From Lautropia mirabilis (lineage in GTDB: Bacteria > Pseudomonadota > Gammaproteobacteria > Burkholderiales > Burkholderiaceae_B), in the NCBI GenBank assembly GCA_945876565.1, contig CAMCOS010000018.1:1-47749 (forward strand): a stretch of DNA of 47,749 bases. The letters are read 5' to 3'. The number at the start of each line of letters is the position of its first letter. The stretch's first letter is position 1. Below, in pieces: positions 25,271 to 34,689 of this stretch. Made by a program: the position numbers and the translations under genes. The notes below the pieces were generated by a model. The model ran no database searches, was not told the DNA's origin, and saw only the letters and a list, made by a program, of their open reading frames with translations.

Positions 25271-25969
25271 ATGTTACAGGTTGACCATATCGATCACTAC
25301 TATGGCGGCAGCCACATTCTGAGGGGTGTCACGCTCGATGTGGCTGTCGGCCAGTGTCTTGGCGTACTCGGGCGCAACGGTGTCGGTAAAACCACCCTGC
25401 TGAAATGCATGATGGGTGTGGAGCCCATTCGTGAAGGCAAAATTCTGTTTGAAGGTGAGGATATTTCGCGACTCGCACCCTATAAGCGCGCGCAGCGTGG
25501 CATGGCCTATGTGCCGCAAGGCCGTGAAATCTTTGCCAGGCTGACCGTGCAGGAGAATATCCAGATGGGCATGGCGACCAAGCCAGCGCACCAGGCCCGC
25601 CAGATCGCAGACTATATCTACGACCTGTTTCCTGTGTTGAAATCGATGCTGCAGCGTCGAGGTGGTGACTTATCCGGTGGCCAGCAACAACAGCTTGCCA
25701 TTGCCAGGGCCCTGGTTTGCGAGCCCAAGCTGATCATTTTTGATGAGCCCACCGAAGGGATTCAGCCTTCTATTATCAAGGACATTGGGCGCGTGATTCA
25801 GATGTTGCGGGACCGGGGTGACATGGCGATTGTGCTGTGTGAGCAGTACTTTGATTTTGCCCATGAGCTTGCAGACCGATTCGTGGTGATGTCGCGCGGC
25901 GAAATCGTGGCCGCGGGCGATCAGGTTCAAATGGGTTCGCCAGAGGTTAGGCAATTGCTGTCGGTTTGA
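25271..25969 (+). CDS. urtE: Urea ABC transporter ATP-binding protein UrtE
   Basis: LivF-type ATPase, 232 residues, the usual length. Walker A GRNGVGKTTLLKCMMG, signature LSGGQQQQLAIARAL, Walker B LIIFDEPTEGIQPSI and the switch histidine position replaced by glutamine-type CEQYFDFA, as usual in UrtE/LivF, are all visible. It is the last gene of the operon; the spacer to the convergent fabI contains a stable hairpin. No urease genes lie in the window. Confidence 0.93.
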   Translation: MLQVDHIDHYYGGSHILRGVTLDVAVGQCLGVLGRNGVGKTTLLKCMMGVEPIREGKILFEGEDISRLAPYKRAQRGMAYVPQGREIFARLTVQENIQMGMATKPAHQARQIADYIYDLFPVLKSMLQRRGGDLSGGQQQQLAIARALVCEPKLIIFDEPTEGIQPSIIKDIGRVIQMLRDRGDMAIVLCEQYFDFAHELADRFVVMSRGEIVAAGDQVQMGSPEVRQLLSV

Positions 25970-26065
25970 GAGCTCGTGGCCCTGAGTTCAATCTCGGGTA
26001 CCAATACCATGACTAGAATCCCACCCAGATCACTGCATTTTGCGACTGTGCAGCTTGGCGATAGA

Positions 26066-26087
26066 CGCTGCCCAGATCAGGGCAGCG
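26066..26087. terminator. Bidirectional hairpin between urtE and fabI
   Basis: CGCTGCCC and GGGCAGCG form a perfect 8-bp stem around AGATCA between the convergent urt operon and fabI. No T-run follows, so it is a probable but not classical terminator. Confidence 0.55.
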
Positions 26088-26108
26088 CAGGGGTCAATTA
26101 AAGGCGGT

Positions 26109-26891
26109 TCAACCGAAGGCGGGTACCACGGTTGAGAATCCCGAGTCCACGTGCAGGATTTCCCCGGTAATGCCTGCAGCCAAATCTGACATCAAGAAGG
26201 CGGCCGCATTGCCAACCTGTTCAATGGTGACGTTGCGACGCAGTGGGGCGTTGTTCTCGACGTATCGCAGGATTTCATTGAAATCCTTGATGCCGCTTGC
26301 AGCCAGCGTCTTGATGGGGCCAGCGGAAATGCCGTTGGCGCGAATGCCCATGGCGCCGAGGTTGCTCGCAAGGTAACGCACGCTCGCCTCAAGCGACGCT
26401 TTTGCCAGACCCATGGTGTTGTAGTGCGGCACAGCTCGCTCGGCACCGAGGTAAGTCAGCGTCAGCACGGATGCTTCACGGCCTTGCAGCATCGGCAGAC
26501 CGGCCTTGACCAGTGCCGCAAAGCTGTAGGAAGAGATGTCGTGGGCAATACGAAACGCCTCACGCGACAGGCCATCGAGGAATTCGCCCGCAATGGCCTC
26601 GCGTGGTGCAAAGCCAATCGAGTGCACGATGCTGTCCAAGCCGTCCCACTCGGACTTCAGGTCGGCGAACACGGCCTCGATTTGCTTGTCTTCGGCCACA
26701 TCACAGGGCAGCACGATCGAACTCCCAAAATCTTTGGCAAATCCGGTGACTCGATCCTTGAATCGATCGCCCACGTAAGTAAACGCCAGTTCAGCGCCTT
26801 GCTCACGACAGCATTTGGCAATGCCGTAGGCAATGGATCGGTCGGAAATCACGCCGGTGATCAGAATTCGTTTGCCAGCTAGAAAGCCCAT
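26109..26891 (-). CDS. fabI: Enoyl-[acyl-carrier-protein] reductase (NADH), FabI
   Basis: FabI carries out the last reduction of each fatty acid elongation cycle in the cytosol. The short-chain dehydrogenase variant marks are present: cofactor loop [39 protein letters not shown], the catalytic tyrosines in [22 protein letters not shown] (Y-x6-K) and the [14 protein letters not shown] substrate lid. At about 260 residues it has the normal length. I favour the ATG at 26891 because AGGA lies 6 bases upstream; another ATG two codons earlier abuts that site. The gene is the classic triclosan/isoniazid-type target. Confidence 0.94.
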   Translation of the reverse strand: MGFLAGKRILITGVISDRSIAYGIAKCCREQGAELAFTYVGDRFKDRVTGFAKDFGSSIVLPCDVAEDKQIEAVFADLKSEWDGLDSIVHSIGFAPREAIAGEFLDGLSREAFRIAHDISSYSFAALVKAGLPMLQGREASVLTLTYLGAERAVPHYNTMGLAKASLEASVRYLASNLGAMGIRANGISAGPIKTLAASGIKDFNEILRYVENNAPLRRNVTIEQVGNAAAFLMSDLAAGITGEILHVDSGFSTVVPAFG

Positions 26892-26938
26892 GGTCATTCC
26901 TATGTCGTTCTAATGAAATATGAGGTCTGGTGCCCAAG

Positions 26939-28219
26939 TTAACCGGGCACCTTTAAACGTTGTCCGACCTGAAGTTTAGACCCTTTCAGGCCATTTAGCT
27001 CTCGTAACACGCTGACACGGGTGCCATGCTTGCGAGCGATCCCTGCCAACGTGTCGCCGCTTTTAACGCGGTAAGTCTTGCTCGAGCCCCGTTTGACCAC
27101 CTCGGCGGTGGCCACGCTCAAGTTGGCCGTGGGGCCCGGGATGATGAGGACTGTGTCAGCAGGCAGTGTCTGGGTGCTGCGCGCGAGGTCGTTGGCACGC
27201 CTCAGAGCTTCGGGCGAAACATTAAAAGTTTTGGCGATGTTTTGTATTTTTTCGCCGCGCTGGGCTGGGTATTTTTTCCAGCTCGTGAGGTCACCTTCGT
27301 AAGTGGCCAGGTTGGCCAAGTAGACAGGGAGCTTCTCGCGTGGCAGGATGATCTGCGGTTTGAGGTTCGCCATGATCACGCCCTGGTTAAAGGCAGGGTT
27401 TAGCGCCGAGAATTCGTCTACGGGCATCTCGGCCAACTGAGCCGCCACCTTGATGTCGATGTCACGGTCTTTATTGATCGCGACAAAGTAGGGCTCGTTG
27501 TCGATGATGGGCAGGATCACGCCGTAGCGTTCGGGGTCAGCAATGATGTTCTTGATGGCTTGGAGCTTGGGGACGTAGTTCTCGGTTTCCTTGGGCATCT
27601 TCAAATGGCGGTAATCGAGCGGCTTGCCTGCTTTTTCATTTTTAGCCAGCGCCCGGCGAACCGATCCTTCGCCCCAGTTATACGATGCAAAGGCGAGATA
27701 CCAGTCACCCTGGTATTCATAGAGGTATTCCATGTAGTCCAGCGCAGCGTTGGTCGAGGCAATGGGGTCACGACGTTGGTCGCGCCACCAGGTTTGTTCG
27801 AGCTTAAAGGCGGTTCCGGTACTGGGAATGAACTGCCAAAGTCCGGATGCGTTGGCATGAGAATAGGCCGTGGGGTTGTAGGCGCTTTCTACGAAAGGAA
27901 TGAGTGCCACTTCGGTGGGCAGGCCGCGCCGATTGATTTCGTCGACGATGTAATACATATAGCGCCCGGAACGATCAGCCATGCGCTGAATCGACTGTGG
28001 GTGTTTGGCGTAGTACTGCGTCCACTTTTCCGACAGTTCGGTGTTCAGGTTCGGAATGGCAAAGCCACGGCGGATGCGTTCCCAGACATCGATCGGCGGG
28101 CGCGTCAAGTCAACGGTGCGTGTGGTGACTTCGGCGCCTGGCTCTTGTTCCTGCAGGCTGGTGCAGCCGGCCAGCACGATGAGAAACAGAATCAGTAAGT
28201 ATCGTAAAAATGTCATCAA
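26939..28219 (-). CDS. mltD: Membrane-bound lytic murein transglycosylase D
   Basis: A lipoprotein signal (LILFLIVLAGC, lipid-bearing Cys19) anchors this enzyme, probably to the outer membrane. The SLT domain (about residues 90-210) has the catalytic glutamate in LIPFVESAYNPTAYSHANASGLWQF and the later SYNWGEGSVRRAL. A linker region with a partial LysM-like repeat follows (about 320-360), then a good C-terminal LysM (TYRVKSGDTLAGIARKHG...LKVPG) for peptidoglycan binding. It cleaves glycan strands with formation of 1,6-anhydromuramic ends. It follows gloB by 15 bp, as in E. coli and many proteobacteria. Confidence 0.92.
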   Translation of the reverse strand: MMTFLRYLLILFLIVLAGCTSLQEQEPGAEVTTRTVDLTRPPIDVWERIRRGFAIPNLNTELSEKWTQYYAKHPQSIQRMADRSGRYMYYIVDEINRRGLPTEVALIPFVESAYNPTAYSHANASGLWQFIPSTGTAFKLEQTWWRDQRRDPIASTNAALDYMEYLYEYQGDWYLAFASYNWGEGSVRRALAKNEKAGKPLDYRHLKMPKETENYVPKLQAIKNIIADPERYGVILPIIDNEPYFVAINKDRDIDIKVAAQLAEMPVDEFSALNPAFNQGVIMANLKPQIILPREKLPVYLANLATYEGDLTSWKKYPAQRGEKIQNIAKTFNVSPEALRRANDLARSTQTLPADTVLIIPGPTANLSVATAEVVKRGSSKTYRVKSGDTLAGIARKHGTRVSVLRELNGLKGSKLQVGQRLKVPG

Positions 28220-28234
28220 GTGAATGTCATTAAG

Positions 28235-29041
28235 CTATTTGAAGTTGTTTTTCCAGGTCCTGAGTGCAGCAAATACATCGACTGGCGTTGCAAGCGATTG
28301 GCCTGACCATTGGCTTGCCGCCATTGCCACCTGCGCCTGGGTCGCGCGCATGAAAGGATTGCAAGCCTTTTCAGTCGCAATCGACGAAGGCACGGTTGGC
28401 TTATCCATGTCTCGCGCTTGGCTGCACATTGCCTGAAACTCAATCAGTTGGGCATTCTCAGGCTCAACGGCTCGCGCCCAACGCAGGTTGGACAAAGTGT
28501 ACTCATGGGCACAATACACCCGGGTGGCATCGGGCAAGCAGGCAAATTTCTGAAGCGACTGTAGCATTTGTGCTGGCGTTCCTTCAAACAGCCGACCACA
28601 CCCGCCCACAAAGAGCGTGTCGCCACAGAAGAGCACAGGCTCGCCGGTGATTTCACCCGTGTAGGCTATGTGGCCTGCGGTGTGACCCGGTACATCGAGA
28701 ACGTTCAGCATCAGTGCAGGTGCGTTGATCGAGACGATGTCGCCTTCGGAGAGCGCGAGGTCACAATGGGGCAGGTTTTCCATGGCAGGGCCATAGACCG
28801 TGGCTTGATAGTCCTGAAGCAAATCCATCACCCCCCCCACATGATCCTGGTGGTGGTGGGTGAGTAGAATGGCGGTTAACGACAAGTCGTCAGACTCGAG
28901 TGCATCGAATACCGGCATGGCATCGCCTGGGTCAACCACCACGGCGTGCTGGCCATCGTCGATGAGCCAGATGTAGTTGTCTGAAAAGGCGTGTATTGGA
29001 CGAATGCGTAAATTCGAAGCCTCAGGTAAAGTCTTGGTCAT
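28235..29041 (-). CDS. gloB: Hydroxyacylglutathione hydrolase (glyoxalase II)
   Basis: A metallo-beta-lactamase-fold hydrolase of 268 residues that converts S-lactoylglutathione to lactate and glutathione, the second step of methylglyoxal detoxification in the cytosol. All metal ligands are visible: LTHHHQDHVGG, the histidine in VPGHTAGHIAY, the bridging aspartate in FCGDTLFVGGCGRLFEG and the C-terminal AHEYT histidine. It lies upstream of mltD in the same operon and diverges from the methyltransferase gene, with only 14 bp between their starts. Confidence 0.93.
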   Translation of the reverse strand: MTKTLPEASNLRIRPIHAFSDNYIWLIDDGQHAVVVDPGDAMPVFDALESDDLSLTAILLTHHHQDHVGGVMDLLQDYQATVYGPAMENLPHCDLALSEGDIVSINAPALMLNVLDVPGHTAGHIAYTGEITGEPVLFCGDTLFVGGCGRLFEGTPAQMLQSLQKFACLPDATRVYCAHEYTLSNLRWARAVEPENAQLIEFQAMCSQARDMDKPTVPSSIATEKACNPFMRATQAQVAMAASQWSGQSLATPVDVFAALRTWKNNFK

Positions 29042-29055
29042 CTTTTAGGACATCC

Positions 29056-29817
29056 ATGTCGATCAATACTCAAACGCCTATTGTAGAACTGCAACGCTGG
29101 TTTGACAGCCCAGTGGGTCGATACGCGCATCGCTGGGAACAGCAGCGAATCGATGATTTGCTGGTTGATGTGTTTGGTTACAGGGCGATTCAGTACGGTT
29201 TGGCGGACTTTAATTTTCTGGCGGCCAACCGCATGCCGTTTAAGGCCTATGCGGGCCCACGTCGATTGACCGAGGCGCAGCGCTTGGGCTGGAAGGCGAG
29301 CCTGGTGTGCAGCCCCGAGGAGATGCCGTTTGATTCCGACAGCATTGACCTCTTGGTTTTGCCACACACCTTGGAGACAGCACAAGACCAACACATGGTG
29401 TTGCGTGAAGCGCACCGGGTGTTGATGCCAGAAGGGCGCTTGGTGATCGCGGGCTTTAATCCCTGGAGCTTGTGGGGTTTGCGGGCCAGGCTGCCTTGGA
29501 TACGGCCATGGTTTCCGGCCGGTGATGAGGGTGAGCTCTCACCGAATCGCCTGAAAGACTGGTTAAAGCTGCTGTCATTTGAGATTGATCGCGGCTATTT
29601 CGGCTGTTACGCACCACCTTGCCGAAGTCAAGAGTGGCTAGACCGATTTGACTTCATGGATCCAGCCGGTGACCGATGGTGGCCGATATTTGGCGCGACT
29701 TACGTGGTGTCGGCCGTCAAACGGGTCGCGGGCACGCGGTTGATTACCCCGGTCTGGAAACGAAAATCCCAGCGCCGCAGCGCCCGGGCGACTGCCGGTG
29801 TGGCCACGCGGGGCTAG
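29056..29817 (+). CDS. Class I SAM-dependent methyltransferase
   Basis: A 253-residue protein of the Methyltransf_11 type. The region before the core lacks a glycine-rich E/DxGxGxG loop, but the following blocks are clear: MPFDSDSIDLLVLPHTLETAQDQHMVLREAHRVLMPEGRLVIAGFNPWSLWG. Members often occur next to rnhA and gloB in betaproteobacteria, as here, but the substrate is unknown to me. AGGA is 5 bases upstream of the chosen ATG; the frame is open further upstream but that part overlaps gloB. It ends 3 bp before rnhA. Confidence 0.82.
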   Translation: MSINTQTPIVELQRWFDSPVGRYAHRWEQQRIDDLLVDVFGYRAIQYGLADFNFLAANRMPFKAYAGPRRLTEAQRLGWKASLVCSPEEMPFDSDSIDLLVLPHTLETAQDQHMVLREAHRVLMPEGRLVIAGFNPWSLWGLRARLPWIRPWFPAGDEGELSPNRLKDWLKLLSFEIDRGYFGCYAPPCRSQEWLDRFDFMDPAGDRWWPIFGATYVVSAVKRVAGTRLITPVWKRKSQRRSARATAGVATRG

Positions 29818-29820
29818 GAC

Positions 29821-30285
29821 GTGACGAATCAGAAGCACCCCGATGTGGAAATTTGGACTGATGGTGCCTGCAAGGGCAATCCTGGGGTTGGCGGCTGGGG
29901 GGCGTTGCTCAGGCGTGACCACCATGAGAAAACCCTGTTCGGTGGTGAACTTCACACCACCAACAATCGCATGGAACTGAGGGCCGTGATTGAGGCTCTA
30001 AACGCCTTGAGAAGGTCCTGTCATGTCATCTTGCACACCGATTCGCAGTACGTGCAAAAGGGCATCACCGAGTGGTTGCCGGGCTGGAAGGCGCGGGGGT
30101 GGCGCACCGCAGCCAAGCAGCCAGTCAAGAATGTTGACCTATGGCAGCAGCTCGATGAAGCAGCGCAGCGGCATCAGATTGACTGGCGCTGGGTCCGGGG
30201 TCATGACGGGGATCCGGGCAATGAGCGTGCCGATGAGCTAGCCAACGAAGGCGTCTTGGCTGTCATTAAATCAAGCGCTCAGTGA
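29821..30285 (+). CDS. rnhA: Ribonuclease HI
   Basis: The 154-residue enzyme degrades RNA in RNA-DNA hybrids. The four catalytic carboxylates are visible: Asp14 in [13 protein letters not shown], Glu52 in [10 protein letters not shown], Asp74 in [12 protein letters not shown] and the last in [11 protein letters not shown]. The basic handle region ([15 protein letters not shown]) is present, as in E. coli RNase HI. It starts with GTG immediately after the methyltransferase gene and is probably co-transcribed with it. Confidence 0.94.
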   Translation: MTNQKHPDVEIWTDGACKGNPGVGGWGALLRRDHHEKTLFGGELHTTNNRMELRAVIEALNALRRSCHVILHTDSQYVQKGITEWLPGWKARGWRTAAKQPVKNVDLWQQLDEAAQRHQIDWRWVRGHDGDPGNERADELANEGVLAVIKSSAQ

Positions 30286-30367
30286 TTGCGCGGTGCTATA
30301 AAACATAGTTACGTGTGGCCGTGTGCCAGTTGGCATGGCGGTAGTGGACAGTTATCTGGCGTTGCCC

Positions 30368-31579
30368 ATGAATAAATCCTCGCGAATCTTGCTTTCACTG
30401 GTGTTACTTGGCGTAGGCGCCGGCGTTGGTTGGTACGCACCCCAATTCTTATCGGGTTCTACCCAGTCTGCGGGTCAGGCACCCGCGGCAGCGGGCAAGC
30501 CAAGCGATGGTGCACCGCGGGGGGGTGCCCCTGGTGGTGCACAGGGCGGTGGTCCTTCTGGTGGTGCACCGCGGGGCGTACCCGTGGAGCTTGCGATTGT
30601 GGAGTCGGTGAGTTTCCCCCGGGGCTTGAGCGCCATTGGCACGCTGCGCTCGGATGAGTCGACCGTGGTCAGTGCCGAAGTGGCGGGTCGGGTCGCGCAA
30701 ATTAACTTCCAAGAGGGCCAACCAGTCACCAAAGGTCAATTGCTGGTGCAGCTCGACGACGATGTGCCGCAAGCTGAGCTGGCTCAAGCCGAGGCTAATT
30801 TGGCATTGGCTCAGTCTCGCTATGACCGTTCTAACCGCTTGCAAACGGCGGGCTTTGTCAGCAAGCAAGCGCGCGAGGATGCACAAAACCAATTGAAGCT
30901 GCAACAAGCTGCGATCAAGCTTGCCCAGGCCAAGCTTGACAAGACCAGCATCATGGCGCCATTTGATGGCGTGATTGGCCTGCGTAGTGTGTCGATCGGT
31001 GAGTATGTCACGCCGGGTCAGGCGATTGCGCCGCTGGAGGCGATCGCCACGCTGAAGGCCGATTTCCGGCTGCCGGAACGGTTTATATCGAGCATTGAAG
31101 TGGGGCAGACGTTGGAGTTGCAGGTCGATGCGCGCCCCGGTCAACTTTTTATCGGACAGGTGTATGCCATAAGCCCATTGATTGAAGAAGGTGGGCGTTC
31201 TATCCTGGTGCGAGCAAAGGTCGACAATACCGAGGGTTTGCTCAGTCCGGGGATGTTTGCCCGGGTGCAATTGATCACCGATGAGTCCTTGGCCGTGGTG
31301 GTGCCAGAAGCGTCTTTGTCGCCCTCTGGTCAATTGCAATATGTCTATCGCGTCAAAGAAGGCCAGGCCGAGCGCTTGGCGATTCAGATTGGTGAGCGCC
31401 GAGGCGGCTTGGTCGAGGTGCTTCAGGGGCTTGAGCCGGGCGATCAAGTGGTCGTCAGTGGCTTGCAGAGCATGCGCCCGGGTGCAGCCGTGATGCCGAT
31501 GGGTCAAGCCACGGGTGCGTCAGACATTGCCGCGCGTGCCAGAGAAAGTGCGCGCTCGTTGCGGGTCAATCCATCATGA
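30368..31579 (+). CDS. RND efflux periplasmic adaptor subunit
   Basis: Membrane fusion protein of about 403 residues: an N-terminal membrane anchor (ILLSLVLLGVGAGVGWYA), a low-complexity Gly/Pro/Ala linker, a lipoyl half-motif (VAGRVAQINFQEGQPVTKGQLLVQLD), an alpha-hairpin, the second lipoyl half (IMAPFDGVIGLRSVSIGEYV) and beta-barrel/membrane-proximal domains. It links the inner membrane pump to an outer membrane channel. Its stop overlaps the pump's start (ATGA). No outer membrane factor gene is adjacent. The start is uncertain; ATG at 30368 places the basic residues next to the anchor, whereas the frame is open to 30323. Confidence 0.87.
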   Translation: MNKSSRILLSLVLLGVGAGVGWYAPQFLSGSTQSAGQAPAAAGKPSDGAPRGGAPGGAQGGGPSGGAPRGVPVELAIVESVSFPRGLSAIGTLRSDESTVVSAEVAGRVAQINFQEGQPVTKGQLLVQLDDDVPQAELAQAEANLALAQSRYDRSNRLQTAGFVSKQAREDAQNQLKLQQAAIKLAQAKLDKTSIMAPFDGVIGLRSVSIGEYVTPGQAIAPLEAIATLKADFRLPERFISSIEVGQTLELQVDARPGQLFIGQVYAISPLIEEGGRSILVRAKVDNTEGLLSPGMFARVQLITDESLAVVVPEASLSPSGQLQYVYRVKEGQAERLAIQIGERRGGLVEVLQGLEPGDQVVVSGLQSMRPGAAVMPMGQATGASDIAARARESARSLRVNPS

Positions 31580-34500
31580 TTCTGTCGGACACCTGTATCA
31601 AGCGACCGGTGTTTGCCACCGTGCTGTCGCTCGTGGTGGTTGCCATTGGCCTTGTGTCGTACACCCGCTTGACCGTGCGAGAGTATCCCAACATCGACGA
31701 GCCGGTGGTATCAGTCAGCACGACCTACCAAGGTGCCTCAGCCGAGGTCATTGAGTCGCGGGTGACTAAGCCACTAGAGGATCAGATATCCGGCATTGAG
31801 GGTGTGCGCTTGATGACTTCGTCGAGCCGAGCCGAACGCAGCAACATCAACGTGACGTTTGACCTGAGCCGAGACCCGGATGCTGCGGCAGCCGAAGTGC
31901 GCGATAAGGTCTCGCGCGCGCGCCGGGCGCTGCCTGACGAAGTCGATGAGCCTGTTGTCGCTAAAGTCGAGGCCGATTCACGTCCTGTGATTTACATGGC
32001 AGTCAAGGCCGGTGACATGTCACCCATGGCTGCAACTGATTACCTAGAGCGCTACGTGACGTCTCGTCTGTCAGTGCTGCCAGGGGCGGCCGAGGTCACG
32101 GTCAATGGTGCGCGAGAGCCCGCCATGCGCATCGAAGTTGATCGTAACCAACTCGCTGCCTACAAGCTCACGATCCAGGATATTGAAAACGCCCTTCGGT
32201 CTCAGAACGTCAAGATTCCGGCCGGGCGCATTGAGTCCGATGCCCGCGAGTTCTCGGTGGTGTCATCGACTGACTTGAACACTGAGGAGCAGTTCCGTGA
32301 CATTGTGGTGGCCAATGTGCAAGGCTATCCAGTGCGTTTACGGGAAGTGGCGCAAGTCAAGATCGCCCCGCTGAGCGAGCGCCGCTCAGCGCGATACAAC
32401 GGGGTGGAGTCTCTGAACATTGGGGTGGTTAAGCAATCGACTGCCAACCCGCTGGAATTGTCCGCGGCGGTGCGTGCTGAAGTAGAAAAAATCAATCAAA
32501 CCTTGCCATCTGGCATGGAACTGATCATGTCGTATGACACCTCGGTCTTCATTGAGAAGTCCATTGAGTCGGTCTATAAGACAATCGCTGAGGCTGTGAT
32601 TCTGGTGATTCTGGTGATTTTCTTTTTTCTCAGAAGCGTCAGGGCTAGTCTGATCCCGATCGTGACCATTCCAGTGTCACTGATTGGTGCTTTTGCGCTG
32701 ATGTATTTGTTCGGGTTTTCGATTAACACGTTAACGTTGTTGGCGATGGTGCTGGCCATTGGCTTGGTGGTTGACGATGCCATTGTGGTGCTAGAGAACG
32801 TCTATCGCTATATTGAGAAGGGCATGAGCCCGGTTCAGGCCGCATTCAAAGGCACCCGTGAAATCGCTTTTCCCGTCATTGCCATGACACTGACCTTGGT
32901 GACGGTCTATGCGCCCTTGGCGTTTTCTACGGGTAGAACAGGGCGGTTATTCATTGAGTTTGCGTTGACGCTGGCTGGTGCAGTGTTGGTGTCTGGTTTT
33001 GTGGCGCTGACGCTCACCCCCATGATGTGTTCGCGCATGCTCAAGCATGACAAAAAGCACGGTGCACTTTACAACTTGATCGAAGGCTGGCTCAATGCCT
33101 TGACCAATGGTTATCGTCGTTCGCTGGCTGTGGCCCTGAAGAACCGTTTATGGGTTCTGCTTATTGGTTTGGCGGTGGCGAGCAGCAGCGCGTTTTTTTT
33201 CACGAACCTTAAAAGCGAACTGGCCCCTGTTGAAGATCGAGGCGTGATATTTGGTGTGATTTCTGGGCCTGAAGGCGCGACCTTGGGCTACACCATGCAA
33301 AGTGCGATCAAGGTAGAGGAAATTTACAAGAACATCCCGGAAGCGGCGGCCGGTCAGGTGATTGTAGGGTTCCCGACCGTGGCCGATGGCTTTGCGATTC
33401 TGCGCTTAAAGCCTTGGGATGAGCGCGAACGCAAGCAGCAAGACATCACGCGTTCATTGTTTCCGCAGTTCATGGCACTGACCGGTGTGCGGGCATTTCC
33501 AACCAACCCACCATCGTTTGGCTTGCGGGCGAGTTCACGTCCAATCGAGTTTGTGGTCATGAGTCAGGCGCCCTATGCCGAGCTCTATGACATGGTCAAT
33601 GACTACATGGACAAGCTTAGATCCTATCCCGGCATTGGCAACATGGACATGGATCTGCGCATGAATACGCCCGAGTTGCGCGTTGAAGTTGATCGGGACA
33701 AATTGGCTGACTTGGGCATTGATGTGGCAGGCGTTGGCAGGACACTGGAGACCATGCTCGGTGGGCGTCAGGTGACCCGATTTGAGCAAGACGGCGAGCA
33801 GTATGAAGTGGTGGTGCAGGTGCGGCCCAGTGAGCGCAGTGAGCCATCGGATATCTCGGGCATCTATGTCCGGGCGCGCGACGGCAGCATGGTGCAGTTG
33901 GCTAACGTTGTCACGGTGGCCGAGTCGGTGGCGCCACAGTCGCTTAACCACTTTAATCGTTTGCGTGCGGTCAAGGTCACTGGCAACGTCATGCCGGGCT
34001 ATACGCTGGGTGAAGTGCTGGATCACATGTTTGAGGCCGCAGAAAAGACCTTCCCGCCCACGGTGCAGCTAGATGTCGATGGCCAGTCGCGCGAGTATCG
34101 GGAATCTTCAGCCGGTATCTACGCGGTCTTTGGCATGGCGTTGATCTTTATTTATCTGGTGTTGGCTGCCCAATTTGAGAGCTGGCGCAACCCCTTGATC
34201 ATCATGTTGACGGTGCCTTTGGCCATGACGGGGGCACTAGGGGCGCTCTATTTCACCGGAGGCACTTTGTCGATTTATAGCCAGATCGGTCTGGTGACGC
34301 TGGTGGGCTTGATCACCAAACACGGGATTTTGATTGTGGAGTTTGCCACCCAGTTACGCGAGCAGGGCAAGCACATGATTGAGGCTGTCACCGAGGCCAG
34401 TGTTTTACGCTTGCGCCCGATCCTGATGACCACCGGTGCCATGGTGTTGGGTGCGGTGCCGCTGGCCATTGCGACTGGGGCGGGCGCTGAATCGCGCGAG

Positions 34501-34689
34501 CAAATTGGCTGGGTGCTGGTTGGGGGATTGATGCTTGGGACGCTGCTGACACTCTATGTGGTGCCGGTTGCGTATACTCTGATCGCAACCAAAAAGGTTC
34601 GTGGCGCAATTGAGGCCGGTGAACCGAAGCAGTCTTCTCAATCCTCAGACACGGAGCACGGCCAACAAGATGCGTTGGGTCATTCTTGA
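31576..34689 (+). CDS. RND efflux pump inner membrane transporter (HAE1 type)
   Basis: A full-length 1037-residue RND transporter with twelve helices and two large periplasmic domains. It starts MILSDTCIKRPVFATVLSLVVV, has the porter-domain ADVRDKVSRARRALP-like region, and carries the proton-relay aspartate pair in helix 4 (IGLVVDDAIVVLENVYRYIE). It exports drugs, dyes or organic acids by proton antiport together with the upstream adaptor; the actual substrate is not readable. Its 3' end overlaps the dnaQ start by 20 bp. Confidence 0.9.
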   Translation: MILSDTCIKRPVFATVLSLVVVAIGLVSYTRLTVREYPNIDEPVVSVSTTYQGASAEVIESRVTKPLEDQISGIEGVRLMTSSSRAERSNINVTFDLSRDPDAAAAEVRDKVSRARRALPDEVDEPVVAKVEADSRPVIYMAVKAGDMSPMAATDYLERYVTSRLSVLPGAAEVTVNGAREPAMRIEVDRNQLAAYKLTIQDIENALRSQNVKIPAGRIESDAREFSVVSSTDLNTEEQFRDIVVANVQGYPVRLREVAQVKIAPLSERRSARYNGVESLNIGVVKQSTANPLELSAAVRAEVEKINQTLPSGMELIMSYDTSVFIEKSIESVYKTIAEAVILVILVIFFFLRSVRASLIPIVTIPVSLIGAFALMYLFGFSINTLTLLAMVLAIGLVVDDAIVVLENVYRYIEKGMSPVQAAFKGTREIAFPVIAMTLTLVTVYAPLAFSTGRTGRLFIEFALTLAGAVLVSGFVALTLTPMMCSRMLKHDKKHGALYNLIEGWLNALTNGYRRSLAVALKNRLWVLLIGLAVASSSAFFFTNLKSELAPVEDRGVIFGVISGPEGATLGYTMQSAIKVEEIYKNIPEAAAGQVIVGFPTVADGFAILRLKPWDERERKQQDITRSLFPQFMALTGVRAFPTNPPSFGLRASSRPIEFVVMSQAPYAELYDMVNDYMDKLRSYPGIGNMDMDLRMNTPELRVEVDRDKLADLGIDVAGVGRTLETMLGGRQVTRFEQDGEQYEVVVQVRPSERSEPSDISGIYVRARDGSMVQLANVVTVAESVAPQSLNHFNRLRAVKVTGNVMPGYTLGEVLDHMFEAAEKTFPPTVQLDVDGQSREYRESSAGIYAVFGMALIFIYLVLAAQFESWRNPLIIMLTVPLAMTGALGALYFTGGTLSIYSQIGLVTLVGLITKHGILIVEFATQLREQGKHMIEAVTEASVLRLRPILMTTGAMVLGAVPLAIATGAGAESREQIGWVLVGGLMLGTLLTLYVVPVAYTLIATKKVRGAIEAGEPKQSSQSSDTEHGQQDALGHS

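Noticed and set aside
30449-31507. 352-codon minus-strand frame opposite the efflux adaptor gene
   Set aside because: The plus strand encodes an unmistakable adaptor; the antisense product is Arg/His/Gln-rich and shows no domain.
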